Below, in pieces: positions 50,081-58,908 of a DNA stretch of 64,000 bases; position 1 is the stretch's first letter; every line of letters starts with the position of its first letter. Made by a program: the position numbers and the translations under genes. The notes below the pieces were generated by a model. That model saw only the letters and a list, made by a program, of their open reading frames with translations. It was not told the origin of the DNA and did not search any database. This DNA is from Flavobacteriaceae bacterium (GTDB taxonomy: Bacteria > Bacteroidota > Bacteroidia > Flavobacteriales > Flavobacteriaceae): assembly GCA_021647405.1 (NCBI GenBank), contig JAKIUU010000007.1, forward strand, positions 19,447 to 83,446. Reading direction: 5' to 3'.

Positions 50081-50956
50081 TTATTTTAAGCTGTTAAAAA
50101 AATTTGTGATTTTATTTTCTGTATCGGTTAGGTTTGTGCCAATCCAACCGTGCCCTTCATTATTATACAATGTGTATTCGTTTGGAACGCCTGCAGCATC
50201 TAAAGCGCTTTTCAAATCGTTTCCTTGCGATAAGGGTATTAAAACATCCATCCCACCAAAAAATTGTGCCGTAGGAGGAACATTAGCACTTACAAAAGTT
50301 AATGGGCTCGCATTTTGGTATAAGGTAGGATTGTTTGCAAAAGTATCGCCTAAAATTATATTGGCAATTTGTTGTAAATCTGGATTGGCTGAATTGGTAT
50401 AGGCAGGGTCTGTTAAATTTGTTGGTCCCACAATATTTACCACAGCTTTTATTTTATTGCCCGTGTTTCGGGTATAAGCATACATTAAAGCCAAATGACC
50501 ACCGGCACTTACACCCATTAAAAAATAATTTTGAGAGATTTGATAATCAGCAGATTTACTTGCTAGTGTGTTTAGTAAAATGCTTATATCATCAAGTTGT
50601 GTTGGAAACTGATTATTTCCCACAGTTACCAATCTGTAATTGGTATTTACAATGGCAAAATCAGGTAATTTTAGTTGGGCGCTTGTTACAAAACCATTCA
50701 TCTCTTCTTTAGCACCAACACGCCAAAATCCACCATGTAGCATAATTATTACAGGTGTAGCTGTAGTTCTATTGGCTGGTAAATAAATGTCGTAATTCTG
50801 ATTTGTAGCTGTACCATAAGTCTGATTTAATAGTTGCGAAGCTGGTAAAACTTCAACAAGTTGACTCTCTGAAGTGAGTGTGGTACACGAAGAAATACTC
50901 AAAATAACTAATAATAAGGTGACTAAATGAGTATATTTGTTTAGATATTTTTTCAT
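50081..50956 (-). CDS. Alpha/beta-hydrolase lipoprotein (esterase/lipase-like)
   Basis: A 291-residue protein with a lipoprotein signal (LLLVILSISSCTT, Cys near residue 24) and an alpha/beta-hydrolase fold of the carboxylesterase/BD-FAE type. It has the oxyanion motif MLHGGFW (about 72-78), the nucleophile motif GVSAGGHLAL (Ser near residue 150), and probable Asp in FGGMDVLIP and His in NNEGHGWIG. The likely reaction is hydrolysis of small acyl or feruloyl esters; the substrate is unknown. Lipidation puts it in the envelope. It is convergent with the response regulator and divergent from the YciO/TsaC gene. Confidence 0.85.
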   Translation of the reverse strand: MKKYLNKYTHLVTLLLVILSISSCTTLTSESQLVEVLPASQLLNQTYGTATNQNYDIYLPANRTTATPVIIMLHGGFWRVGAKEEMNGFVTSAQLKLPDFAIVNTNYRLVTVGNNQFPTQLDDISILLNTLASKSADYQISQNYFLMGVSAGGHLALMYAYTRNTGNKIKAVVNIVGPTNLTDPAYTNSANPDLQQIANIILGDTFANNPTLYQNASPLTFVSANVPPTAQFFGGMDVLIPLSQGNDLKSALDAAGVPNEYTLYNNEGHGWIGTNLTDTENKITNFFNSLK

Positions 50957-50994
50957 AATAAAATTAACGGATTATTGTTAGCATAATTATAGCG

Positions 50995-51618
50995 ATGTCA
51001 AAATTTATAAAAATATACCCACAAAATCCGAGCCAAAAAGAAATTGACCGCGTGGTAGCGGCCCTTAAAAAAGGGGGACTTATAATTTACCCAACAGATA
51101 CCGTTTATGGTTTGGGTTGCGACATCACAAATAAAAGAGCACTCGAAAAAGTAGCACGTATAAAAGGTGTAAAATTGGAGAAAGCGCATTTTTCATTTAT
51201 ATGTAATGATTTGAGTCACTTGTCAGATTTTGTTAAACAGATAGATACAGCAACATACAAACTTCTTAAACGTGCTTTACCAGGCCCTTATACTTTTGTT
51301 TTACAGGGGAGTGGCAAGCTTCCAAAACTATTTAAGCGTAAAAAAACGGTGGGTATTCGCGTGCCAGATAATAATATTATCAGGCAAATTGTAGCTGCTC
51401 TAGGCAACCCTATAGTGTCAACATCTATTTATGATGAAGATGATATTTTAGAATACACCACAGATCCTGAATTAATCTTCGAAAAATGGCGCCATTTGGT
51501 TGATATTGTAATTGATGGTGGCTATGGCGGAAACATCCCTTCAACTGTAATCGATTTAACTACAGAGCCCATAACTGTTATCAGGGAAGGAAAAGGCAAT
51601 ACAGACTTGCTATTTTAG
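50995..51618 (+). CDS. YciO/TsaC-family threonylcarbamoyl-AMP synthase-like protein
   Basis: A 207-residue protein of the YrdC/Sua5 fold: GGLIIYPTDTVYGLGCDITN near residue 27, LPGPYTFVLQ near 98, GIRVPDNNI near 119 and STVIDLTTEPITVIREGKG at the end. TsaC/Sua5 enzymes make threonylcarbamoyl-AMP for the t6A tRNA modification. This sequence looks closer to the YciO branch, whose role is less sure, so a second true TsaC could exist elsewhere in the genome. Its last 4 bp overlap the stop of the convergent membrane protein gene. Confidence 0.82.
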   Translation: MSKFIKIYPQNPSQKEIDRVVAALKKGGLIIYPTDTVYGLGCDITNKRALEKVARIKGVKLEKAHFSFICNDLSHLSDFVKQIDTATYKLLKRALPGPYTFVLQGSGKLPKLFKRKKTVGIRVPDNNIIRQIVAALGNPIVSTSIYDEDDILEYTTDPELIFEKWRHLVDIVIDGGYGGNIPSTVIDLTTEPITVIREGKGNTDLLF

Positions 51619-52244
51619 CTCTCAGAGAGTTCCTTGTAGTTTTGTTTTAATCTTTTTAATAATACGCCGTAAATTAGGCGGTAAAACATTAGTAATAATC
51701 CAACAATAACAGCAATTATTACGACAGAAATGACGATGGCCAAAGTCAAACTCGAATTGAGTGAAGATTCTGGTCTAGCGGTTTGCAATTGGGTTAAAAA
51801 ATCGACACTGGTAAAGATATAATACATCACTACAACAAACCCAAATATGAGCATGCCAACATTATACAAAACATAGTAATAAACTGTTTTGCGTGTTTTC
51901 AAAATATCTTTCATTAGTTTTTGAGCATTGCTAGATACCGAAATGGTTTTATAATTTTTGTAGAATAAGGCAATAAATAGGATAATAATTATATAATTAA
52001 TTGCGGTTAAAATACCCAATAGCATATAAAGGCGGCTTTTAACATTAATAGTGTTCCAATCTGTGTCAAAAGCAAAAGAGATAACAATCCAAAAGCAAAA
52101 CTCAATCAAACTGATGTAAAAAATCCATTTTACAATAGAAGACGATTTTTTATGTAACATCTCTTGTATGTCATTATAACTGTATTTTAAATCTTTTGAA
52201 TCTTGATTTTTCCAAGCTTCCTTGTATTTATCTAAACCTTTCAT
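51615..52244 (-). CDS. Membrane protein of unknown function, partner of the ECF sigma factor
   Basis: A 209-residue protein. A soluble N-terminal segment (about 1-38, MKGLDKYKEAWKNQDSKD) precedes four hydrophobic helices (about 40-60, 72-95, 122-146, 168-192) and a basic cytoplasmic tail. It starts 3 bp after the sigma-factor stop, so the two are one operon. Position and layout (soluble N-terminus plus membrane part) suggest it could hold the sigma factor at the membrane. It has no recognisable zinc-type or FecR-type anti-sigma domain, so this is inference. Confidence 0.65.
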   Translation of the reverse strand: MKGLDKYKEAWKNQDSKDLKYSYNDIQEMLHKKSSSIVKWIFYISLIEFCFWIVISFAFDTDWNTINVKSRLYMLLGILTAINYIIIILFIALFYKNYKTISVSSNAQKLMKDILKTRKTVYYYVLYNVGMLIFGFVVVMYYIFTSVDFLTQLQTARPESSLNSSLTLAIVISVVIIAVIVGLLLMFYRLIYGVLLKRLKQNYKELSES

Positions 52245-52247
52245 AAA

Positions 52248-52742
52248 CTAAGTATTTAGTAATTTTTTCAATTTTATTTTTGTTCTATTCATCTTTACCC
52301 GCGCATTTACCTCAGTAATACCAAGTGTTTCTGAAATTTCTCTGTATGACTTGTCATCTAAATATAGAAGACAAAGTGCTTTTTCAATATCAGACAATTG
52401 TCTAATAGCTTTGTATAACAGTGCTACTTGTTGGTCTTTGGTATCATCGTAATCTAGGTATTCTAACTCTTTTAAATTGTCGTAAATTTCTGATGTTGTA
52501 ATTTGACGTTTTGATTTTCTGTACAATGAAATAGCCGTATTTAAGGCCACACGGTAGGTCCATGTACTAAATTTTGAGTCACCTCTAAATTTGGGATAGG
52601 CGCGCCATAGTTGGATGGTGATTTCTTGAAATAAATCTTTATGCGCACTATCTGATGTAGTATATGCCCTACATACTTTGTGAATAATGTTTTGATTTTT
52701 TTCTAAATCTTCGGTAAATCGGTGTTCTAAATCTTTAACCAC
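52248..52742 (-). CDS. ECF-type RNA polymerase sigma factor
   Basis: A 164-residue sigma factor. Region 2 (about 15-80) has DLFQEITIQLWRAYPKFRG and FSTWTYRVALNTAISLYRK. Region 4 (about 105-162) has LSDIEKALCLLYLDDKSYRE and ISETLGITEVNARVKMNRTK, a clear helix-turn-helix. The start appears to be GTG at 52742. It is co-transcribed with the membrane protein behind it, which may control it. The 268-bp gap upstream, toward the divergent DUF2141 gene, should contain its promoter and possibly an autoregulated one. Confidence 0.9.
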   Translation of the reverse strand: MVKDLEHRFTEDLEKNQNIIHKVCRAYTTSDSAHKDLFQEITIQLWRAYPKFRGDSKFSTWTYRVALNTAISLYRKSKRQITTSEIYDNLKELEYLDYDDTKDQQVALLYKAIRQLSDIEKALCLLYLDDKSYREISETLGITEVNARVKMNRTKIKLKKLLNT

Positions 52743-53010
52743 AGTTTAGCTAGTTATCTATAAGTAGTAAATTTAAGTGTTTTGTTACAAGCAATACATT
52801 TATTTCAAATAATAATCCTAATTTTAAACACTTCTTTGTTTAGTCTATAAGAATAAATAGAAGTTTTAAATTAAAAGGGTGTTATTTTATAAATAATTTA
52901 CAATTCATCAGTTTAAAAATACAATTGGGTAATTAAAAATAGTCTGTATGCTAGTAAACTTTCACTTTTGTGCTGTATTTAAAAATATAATTAACTTTAA
53001 AACTAAAATT

Positions 53011-53436
53011 ATGATGAAATTTATTTTATTTATCAGCTTGTATTTGTTATCGCTCATTGGCTTTAGCCAAACAAAACCGCAAACACATACTATTACAGCA
53101 ACTGTTACAAATGCCGTAAGCGATAAAGGAAAAGTGTATTTTTCTTTATACACTTCAAAAGAAAATTTTGAAAACCACATTCCTTTTGCAAAAGCGGTAA
53201 GCACTATTCAAGAAGGTGTGAGTAAAGTTGTATTTACCAATTTAAAATCGGGTGTTTATGCTATTATGTGTTTTCACGATGCCAATAACAATGGTAAGAT
53301 GGATTTTGAGCCTACGGGAATGCCTTTAGAAGATTATGGGGCCTCTAACAATGTTCAAAATTTTGGGCCGCCGCTGTTTAGCGATGCAAAATTTGAAGTC
53401 GCCGATACCGATTTATTCCTCAAAATTAAATTTTAA
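53011..53436 (+). CDS. DUF2141 secreted protein
   Basis: About 141 residues from the chosen ATG at 53011 (MMKFILFISLYLLSLIGFSQ is a signal peptide cleaved near residue 20). The frame is open to 52948, but that would bury the signal peptide. The DUF2141 domain has TVTNAVSDKGKVYFSLYTSK, GVYAIMCFHDANNNGKMDF and DYGASNNVQNFGPP. The DANNNGKMD stretch is EF-hand-like and may bind calcium. Function unknown; periplasmic or secreted. The LytS-type kinase starts 17 bp later, so they may be co-transcribed. Confidence 0.85.
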   Translation: MMKFILFISLYLLSLIGFSQTKPQTHTITATVTNAVSDKGKVYFSLYTSKENFENHIPFAKAVSTIQEGVSKVVFTNLKSGVYAIMCFHDANNNGKMDFEPTGMPLEDYGASNNVQNFGPPLFSDAKFEVADTDLFLKIKF

Positions 53437-53453
53437 ACTAAGTTAAATCTGTT

Positions 53454-54800
53454 ATGAGTAAGTCTCTGTTAAATTTTTTAAAGATTATATTTTATGTTAG
53501 TTTGTTATTGTATTTCTTTAATCAAGCAGTAAACTTAATAAATGGCATACCTATGGAAAGTCTTGACATAGAATTAAAGAGTTTTGCCATTTATTTTTTA
53601 TACGGACTTATAATAGGAGGCGCCAATATTTACTTAGTTGATTATTTAGACAAGCGGGTTAGTTGGAAAGACAACCCTAAAAGGCGTTTGATTATTGGCT
53701 TTTTTGGCACCATAATCGTTTCACTAATTGCAGTGGTTTTAGTTAGGTTTATAATGGCTATTTATAATGGAGACTCATTTGAATATTTTTTATTACACGA
53801 AAAACCCATCCATTATTTTTATACGCTTGTTATTTCTTTGGTAATCGTTTTGTTTTTCCATGCTTTTTATTTTTATAAATCCTTAACCGAAAAGAAACTG
53901 ACAGAATCTGAATTTGTTGCTAAAACAGAAACAGCCAAATACGAATCGCTTAAAAGCCAATTAGACCCTCATTTTTTATTTAATAGCTTGAATGTTTTGG
54001 TGTCTCTTATAGGTGAAAATCCTGATAAAGCTGAGCGCTTTACAACAAAACTATCTAAAGTGTACCGCTATGTTTTAGAACAAAAAGATAAAGATTTAAT
54101 TCCGCTTCAAGAAGAACTCGATTTTGCCAATACTTATATGGAATTGCTAAAAATGCGTTTTGAAGAGTCTGTTGTTTTTGAATTGCCAAAATCAGACCTA
54201 GATCCTAATTTAAAAATTGTGCCGCTATCGTTACAGATATTATTAGAAAATGCCGTTAAGCACAATGTTATAAATAAAGAAAATCCACTTGTTATATGTA
54301 TTTATTTAAAAGGCGATTGTTTATGTGTAGAAAATAAACTGCATTTAAAATCGATACTCAAAAAGAGTACGCATGTTGGGTTAAAAAATATTGAAGAGCG
54401 TTATGCTTTAATTACAAAAAGGAAAATAAAGATTATTAAAAACGAAGATAGATTTCAAGTTAATTTGCCTTTGCTAACACAAAAAATTAAGAACATGAAA
54501 ACATCAAATACAAGTCAGATTAATAGATATTTAAAAGCGGTAGAACGCGTAAAAGAAATCAAATCATTTTATGCAAGCTTGATAGCGTATTGCATAGTTA
54601 TGCCATTTATAATATTTATTTATTATAGATATTCACCACATACTATTCAGTGGTTTTGGTTTCCCATGTTTGGATGGGGAATGGGCTTAACTTTTCAAGG
54701 ATTTAAAGCTTTCAATTATTATCCTATTTTGGGTAGTGATTGGGAAGATCGCAAAATTAAAGAATTTATTAATGAAGACGATAAACAATATTGGAAATAA
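53454..54800 (+). CDS. LytS-like histidine kinase fused to a C-terminal 2TM domain
   Basis: A 448-residue protein. Four N-terminal helices (about 8-140) precede the His_kinase domain with KSQLDPHFLFNSLNVLVSL (phosphoacceptor His near residue 174). The ATPase part has N-box LLENAVKHN and G-box STHVGLKNIEERY; the G1 box reads VENKLH, without the usual DxGxG. From about residue 348 a second module starts at an internal Met (ATG 54495) and is a full 2TM-family domain (VKEIKSFYASLIAYC, FWFPMFGWG, DWEDRKIKEF), like the two genes that follow. Kinase and 2TM parts may be a true fusion or two genes joined by a change in an A6 run at 54481-54486. Confidence 0.85.
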   Translation: MSKSLLNFLKIIFYVSLLLYFFNQAVNLINGIPMESLDIELKSFAIYFLYGLIIGGANIYLVDYLDKRVSWKDNPKRRLIIGFFGTIIVSLIAVVLVRFIMAIYNGDSFEYFLLHEKPIHYFYTLVISLVIVLFFHAFYFYKSLTEKKLTESEFVAKTETAKYESLKSQLDPHFLFNSLNVLVSLIGENPDKAERFTTKLSKVYRYVLEQKDKDLIPLQEELDFANTYMELLKMRFEESVVFELPKSDLDPNLKIVPLSLQILLENAVKHNVINKENPLVICIYLKGDCLCVENKLHLKSILKKSTHVGLKNIEERYALITKRKIKIIKNEDRFQVNLPLLTQKIKNMKTSNTSQINRYLKAVERVKEIKSFYASLIAYCIVMPFIIFIYYRYSPHTIQWFWFPMFGWGMGLTFQGFKAFNYYPILGSDWEDRKIKEFINEDDKQYWK

Positions 54801-54852
54801 TTTAAGCGTCACTTAACTTAGTATTAAAAAGACTAACTAACACACACACAAA

Positions 54853-55149
54853 ATGAAAACATATTATACAGAAGAAGAAAAATTTATACGCGCCAAGAAA
54901 AGAGTTGATGAATTAAAAGGGTTTTATTCAAATTTAGTTTCCTATTGTTTGGTCATTCCTTTTTTAATATTCATAAATTTAATGACATCACCAGGTTATC
55001 ATTGGTTTTGGTTTCCAATGTTTGGATGGGGGATTGGTATTTGTTTTCACGCTTTAGGAATATTTGGCTATAAAATAGGCTTAGGAAAAGAGTGGGAAGA
55101 AAGAAAAATAAGAGAATTAATGGACAAAGATAACAGTACAAAATTTTAG
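54853..55149 (+). CDS. 2TM-domain membrane protein (first)
   Basis: A 98-residue protein of the 2TM family: N-terminal EEEKFIRAKKRVDELKGFYS, two membrane helices (about 30-47 and 53-74) around FWFPMFGWGIG, and a charged C-terminus EWEERKIRELMDKDN. Function unknown; the family is repeatedly found with LytS/LytTR systems in Flavobacteriaceae. It sits 52 bp after the kinase and 5 bp before the second 2TM gene. Confidence 0.88.
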   Translation: MKTYYTEEEKFIRAKKRVDELKGFYSNLVSYCLVIPFLIFINLMTSPGYHWFWFPMFGWGIGICFHALGIFGYKIGLGKEWEERKIRELMDKDNSTKF

Positions 55150-55154
55150 AAAAA

Positions 55155-55469
55155 ATGGCAGATAATTATACAGAAGAACAAAAATATATTCGCGCAAAAA
55201 ATAGGGTAAAATCAATCAAAGGATTTTATGTTCACTTATCAGTTTATCTCATTGTAAACTTGTTTCTTGTTATGTCAAGTGCCATAGCAGATGGTGGTTG
55301 GCAGGCATTCTGGGAATGGCAATCTTATACTACAGCTTTCTTTTGGGGCATAGGTTTGGCTTTTCACGCGCTTAAGGTCTTTGGTTTATTTGGTATATTG
55401 GGCTCTAATTGGGAGGATAAAAAAATAAAAGAATTGATGGACAAAGACAAATCAGATTCATGGCAATAA
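55155..55469 (+). CDS. 2TM-domain membrane protein (second)
   Basis: A 104-residue paralogue of the preceding gene: YTEEQKYIRAKNRVKSIKGF, two helices (about 26-45 and 58-80), and NWEDKKIKELMDKDK at the end. It is 5 bp behind the first 2TM gene and overlaps the LytTR regulator start by 10 bp, so all are one operon with coupled translation. Confidence 0.88.
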   Translation: MADNYTEEQKYIRAKNRVKSIKGFYVHLSVYLIVNLFLVMSSAIADGGWQAFWEWQSYTTAFFWGIGLAFHALKVFGLFGILGSNWEDKKIKELMDKDKSDSWQ

Positions 55470-56224
55470 GGGCTGTTATAATAGAAGATGAGCAACCAGC
55501 TGCAAGACGTTTAAAACGTATGTTAGAGTCTTTAGAACTTGATGTTGTGTGTTTGTTGCATTCTGTAAAAGAAGCTGTTACTTGGCTTAATTCTAACGAT
55601 CATCCCGACCTTGTATTTTTAGATATTCAACTTTCTGATGGCTTGTCATTCGAAATTTTTGAACAAGTCGACGTAAAAAGTGCCATTATCTTTACCACGG
55701 CCTATGACAAATATGCGCTAAAGGCCTTTAAATTTAACAGTATTGATTATCTGTTAAAACCTATTGACGATGAAGAATTGGCACATGCCATTTCGCAATA
55801 TAAAAACAAGAGTAAATCAGATTTATCTGCTGTACAGGTAGATATAGAACAATTAAAAAAATTATTGATTAAACCAACAGAACTCACTTATAAAACACGT
55901 TTTACAATTAAGGTGGGCCAACATTTAAAAATAATTCCTGTTGATGATATTGTATGTTTTTACAGCGAAAATAAAGGGACATATATTCACACAACACAAA
56001 ATAGAAGCTATCTTATAGATGACACCCTAGAGCAGGTTCAGAATCAAATTGACCCATTGCGGTTTTTTAGAGTCAACAGAACTTATACTGTAAACTTAAA
56101 AGCCATAAAAGACATTGTATCCTTTACCAACAGCCGGTTAAAAATAAGCTTACAGCATTTAAATACCGTACCTATAATTGTAAGTCGCGAAAAAGTGAAA
56201 GATTTTAAGGAATGGTTAGCCTAG
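55460..56224 (+). CDS. LytTR-family response regulator
   Basis: A 254-residue regulator. The receiver domain (1-120) has phosphoacceptor Asp55 in VFLDIQLSDG, Asp10-Glu11 in IIEDEQPAA and Lys in DYLLKPID. The LytTR DNA-binding domain (about 150-252) has FTIKVGQHLKIIPVDDIVCF, FFRVNRTYTVNLKAI and the ending VPIIVSREKVKDFKEWL. It is the output of the LytS-like kinase three genes upstream. LytTR proteins usually bind direct repeats upstream of target genes; none was identified here. Confidence 0.93.
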   Translation: MAIRAVIIEDEQPAARRLKRMLESLELDVVCLLHSVKEAVTWLNSNDHPDLVFLDIQLSDGLSFEIFEQVDVKSAIIFTTAYDKYALKAFKFNSIDYLLKPIDDEELAHAISQYKNKSKSDLSAVQVDIEQLKKLLIKPTELTYKTRFTIKVGQHLKIIPVDDIVCFYSENKGTYIHTTQNRSYLIDDTLEQVQNQIDPLRFFRVNRTYTVNLKAIKDIVSFTNSRLKISLQHLNTVPIIVSREKVKDFKEWLA

Positions 56225-56311
56225 GAGATTGTTTTAGATTCTATTAAAAATTAAAAAATCACTTCTTTTTTATTTAGATGTGGTTTTATTAATATTTATG
56301 CAATAAGTTTT

Positions 56312-56695
56312 TTAGATATCTTCAAATTTTACATCGGTAAAACTTTCGGTTGAAGGCGCCTCATCACTTGTAGTTGATGATATATCATCACTGGGTTTTT
56401 TAAAGTTTTTTTGATGCCGTTCAGAAATAACTTCTTCGCCTTTTTTATCAATAATATAACTGGTTGCTTTGTTTATCATTTCATTAAACTCTTGAAAATC
56501 TTCTTTGTATAAATAGATTTTGTGTTTTTTGTAATGAAAGGAACCATCTTCGTGTGTAAATTTTTTACTTTCGGTTATTGTTAAGTAAAAATCTTCTGCT
56601 TTTGTGGCGCGTACATCAAAAAAATAGGTACGTCTACCAGCACGCAAAACTTGCGAAAAAATCTCTTCTTGTTCTATAAAATCTTTGTCTGCCAT
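56312..56695 (-). CDS. DUF3276 / PUR-alpha-like nucleic-acid-binding protein
   Basis: A 127-residue protein of the DUF3276 family, which has the PUR-alpha-like fold seen in the Borrelia DNA/RNA-binding protein BpuR. The core is EIFSQVLRAGRRTYFFDVRA, EDFYLTITESKK and HKIYLYKEDFQEFNEMI (about residues 12-87). The C-terminal 40 residues are Ser/Thr/Asp/Glu-rich and probably disordered. It likely binds single-stranded DNA or RNA. It stands alone, downstream of yidC on the same strand but separated by a terminator. Confidence 0.87.
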   Translation of the reverse strand: MADKDFIEQEEIFSQVLRAGRRTYFFDVRATKAEDFYLTITESKKFTHEDGSFHYKKHKIYLYKEDFQEFNEMINKATSYIIDKKGEEVISERHQKNFKKPSDDISSTTSDEAPSTESFTDVKFEDI

Positions 56696-56805
56696 GGGTA
56701 TCTTTCTTTTGTTAATTTTTAAATAGACTAGACAAATCTAATAAAATAAATAACTCTGACAACTTTTATTAACTTAAAAAACTGCCAATATTTATTTTAA
56801 AAAAT

Positions 56806-56840
56806 AATGCCACTATCTTTAATTTTAAAATAGTGGCATT
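56806..56840 (-). terminator. Rho-independent terminator after yidC
   Basis: An 11-bp stem AATGCCACTAT (56806-56816) / ATAGTGGCATT (56830-56840) with a 13-nt loop. Read on the minus strand it is followed by TATTTTTTAAAA. It lies 30 bp past the yidC stop. Confidence 0.82.
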
Positions 56841-56869
56841 GTGATTAATAATTTTTCAGCGCAATAAAA

Positions 56870-58774
56870 TTACCGCCTTTTCTTGCGTTCTTGTTGTTCT
56901 TGGGCTTGTTTCATGGCTTCGCCTATTTTGGCTCTAAATTTACTTTGCTTTTTAGGTTTCTTTTTGTTTTCTTGTATTTGTGCGTGAATTTTATCTTCGT
57001 CAATAATGTAATTTTTAATTACAAACATTATTGATATGGTTAATAAGTTAGAAATAAAATAATACAAACTCAAACCACTGCCATAATTATTAAAGAAAAC
57101 CAACATCATTAAAGGCGAGAAATACATCATATATTTCATCATTTTAGTCATGTCTGGCATACCTTCTTGTGTAGGCGCTTGCATATTCATTTGTTGACTT
57201 TGTGTCATCTGCATATAAAAGAATATGGCAATAGAGGCTAAAATGGGGAATAAACTCACATGATTTCCATAAAGTGGAATATGAAAAGGTAATTTTAAAA
57301 CTTCGTCGTAAGACGATAAATCTTTAGCCCATAAAAAGCTTTCGTGCCTTAAATCTATAGCCGAAGGGAAAAACCTAAACAATGCAAAGAAAACAGGCAT
57401 TTGTAAAAGAGCCGGAATACAACCTGCCATAGGATTAACCCCAGCTTTACTTTGCAGAGCCATGGTTGCTTGTTGGCGTTTCATGGCATTTTCTTTGCCC
57501 TTAAATTTCTTGTTGAGTTCTTCCATTTCTGGGCGTAAAATTTTCATTTTGGCACTTGATAAATACGATTTATAAACCAAAGGAGACATGATGATACGCA
57601 CCATTAAAGTCATTAAAATTATAATGATACCGAAGTTGCTAACATACAATTTCAAGAAGTTAAAAAACGGAATAAATAAGTACTTGTTTATCCATCCAAA
57701 AATACCCCAGCCTAAGTTGACAATATTCTCTAAGCCTCTGTTATTATAGGTTTCTAAGATATTGTGATCAGTTGGGCCGTAGTAAAACTTTAAGTCGTAA
57801 TTTAAACGGTTGTTTTTAAAATTTAAAGGAATTTTAGCCGTCATCATTTTGGTAAAAACAGTATCTATCTCTACGTCATCTACTAAATTATTAGAGACGA
57901 TATCGGCACTAGGAAAAGGGATGTCTGTTACCAGAATTGACGTAAAAAATTGTTGTTTAAAACCTATCCAATTGACACTTGTAAGGCTCTCTTGTTTGTT
58001 TTTTGCTGCGGCATTCAAATAATCAAACTCTTTGTTGTCAAAAGCGTAATGCAAAGTAGTGTATTGATTTTCGTATTTAACACTTTTTTCATGTCTAAGC
58101 GTTTTTACTTGCCAGTTTAAATCAAGTTGCTTTGAGGTGTTAACAGCTGTTTCTAGCCCACTACTATTAATGCTAAAGTTAAGCATATAGTCATCTTTAA
58201 GCAATTCGTATCGGTATTCTAAATAAGTATTTTCAGAAGTTTTCAACTTCATAGATAATACCGTACTACCGTCCTTTTTAGTTAAAGTAGGCTCAAAATA
58301 GAGATTTTTTGTATTTAAATTACGGAAATCTGTTGTGGTGAAATCAATATTAAATTCGGCATTATTGTTTTTAACTAGGTAAACAGGTTTGCCTTTATAA
58401 TTTGTGTATTTTTTTAACAATACTTCGGTTATTTGCCCCCCCTTATTTGCAACCTTTATTTTTAATAATTCATTTTCAATAACAGTTTCGTTATCTGTTG
58501 CACTTGGCAAACTGGCTGAATACCCAAAATCACCTAGCAGGTTTTTCGCTTGAGCAATTCCTAAAGAATCGGCTGTAAAGCTTGTATTATTTATTGTATT
58601 CTCATTTATAATGGGTTTTGCCACTTCTTTAAGCTTGGCAATAGAATCTTGCGATTTAGCTTGTTGTAGTTTTTCGGCTTCAGTGGGTTGATTAGTTACC
58701 ATCCACCAAGCCATAATAGCAAATAATAAAACAAATCCTATAAGTGAGTTGATATCAAATTTTTTCTCTTCCAT
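56870..58774 (-). CDS. yidC: Membrane protein insertase YidC
   Basis: A 634-residue insertase for inner-membrane proteins. The N-terminal helix (about 8-25) precedes a large extracytoplasmic beta domain (about 60-350), as in Gram-negative YidC. The conserved five-helix core spans about 360-600, with FGIIIILMTLMVRIIMSPLV, YKSYLSSAKMKILRPEMEEL, GCIPALLQMPVFFALFRFFP and the terminal helices around 530-590. The C-terminus is strongly basic (KKPKKQSKF, QEQQERKKRR), which helps ribosome contact. It is divergent from the helicase gene with a 134-bp shared gap. Confidence 0.96.
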   Translation of the reverse strand: MEEKKFDINSLIGFVLLFAIMAWWMVTNQPTEAEKLQQAKSQDSIAKLKEVAKPIINENTINNTSFTADSLGIAQAKNLLGDFGYSASLPSATDNETVIENELLKIKVANKGGQITEVLLKKYTNYKGKPVYLVKNNNAEFNIDFTTTDFRNLNTKNLYFEPTLTKKDGSTVLSMKLKTSENTYLEYRYELLKDDYMLNFSINSSGLETAVNTSKQLDLNWQVKTLRHEKSVKYENQYTTLHYAFDNKEFDYLNAAAKNKQESLTSVNWIGFKQQFFTSILVTDIPFPSADIVSNNLVDDVEIDTVFTKMMTAKIPLNFKNNRLNYDLKFYYGPTDHNILETYNNRGLENIVNLGWGIFGWINKYLFIPFFNFLKLYVSNFGIIIILMTLMVRIIMSPLVYKSYLSSAKMKILRPEMEELNKKFKGKENAMKRQQATMALQSKAGVNPMAGCIPALLQMPVFFALFRFFPSAIDLRHESFLWAKDLSSYDEVLKLPFHIPLYGNHVSLFPILASIAIFFYMQMTQSQQMNMQAPTQEGMPDMTKMMKYMMYFSPLMMLVFFNNYGSGLSLYYFISNLLTISIMFVIKNYIIDEDKIHAQIQENKKKPKKQSKFRAKIGEAMKQAQEQQERKKRR

Positions 58775-58796
58775 AATTTAGTAATATCTCTGTATC

Positions 58797-58815
58797 AGGC
58801 AGGTATATTTGCCTG
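58797..58815 (-). other. Small hairpin in the yidC leader
   Basis: CAGGCA (58797-58802), loop, TGCCTG (58810-58815) between the yidC ATG and a possible minus-strand -7 element TACATTTG (58835-58828). It would lie at the 5' end of the yidC message. Role unknown. Confidence 0.3.
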
Positions 58816-58858
58816 CTTTATTGCCGACAAATGTACTAAAATTTGTCGATAACTTTTA

Positions 58859-58889
58859 TTGTATGAAACTAAAGTTGGTTGTACTTTTA
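58859..58889 (+). promoter_or_regulatory. Candidate promoter of the UvrD/PcrA helicase gene
   Basis: TTG (58859-58861), 20 bp, then TACTTTTA (58882-58889), one mismatch from TAnnTTTG. The start site would be near 58895, which rules out the upstream TTG codon at 58879 and favours the GTG at 58909. Confidence 0.4.
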
Positions 58890-58908
58890 TCGCCATAAAA
58901 AATGGACT

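Noticed and set aside
58879..58908. TTG at 58879 as the helicase start
   Set aside because: It lies upstream of the predicted transcription start and adds ten residues absent from the usual N-terminus; the GTG at 58909 fits better.
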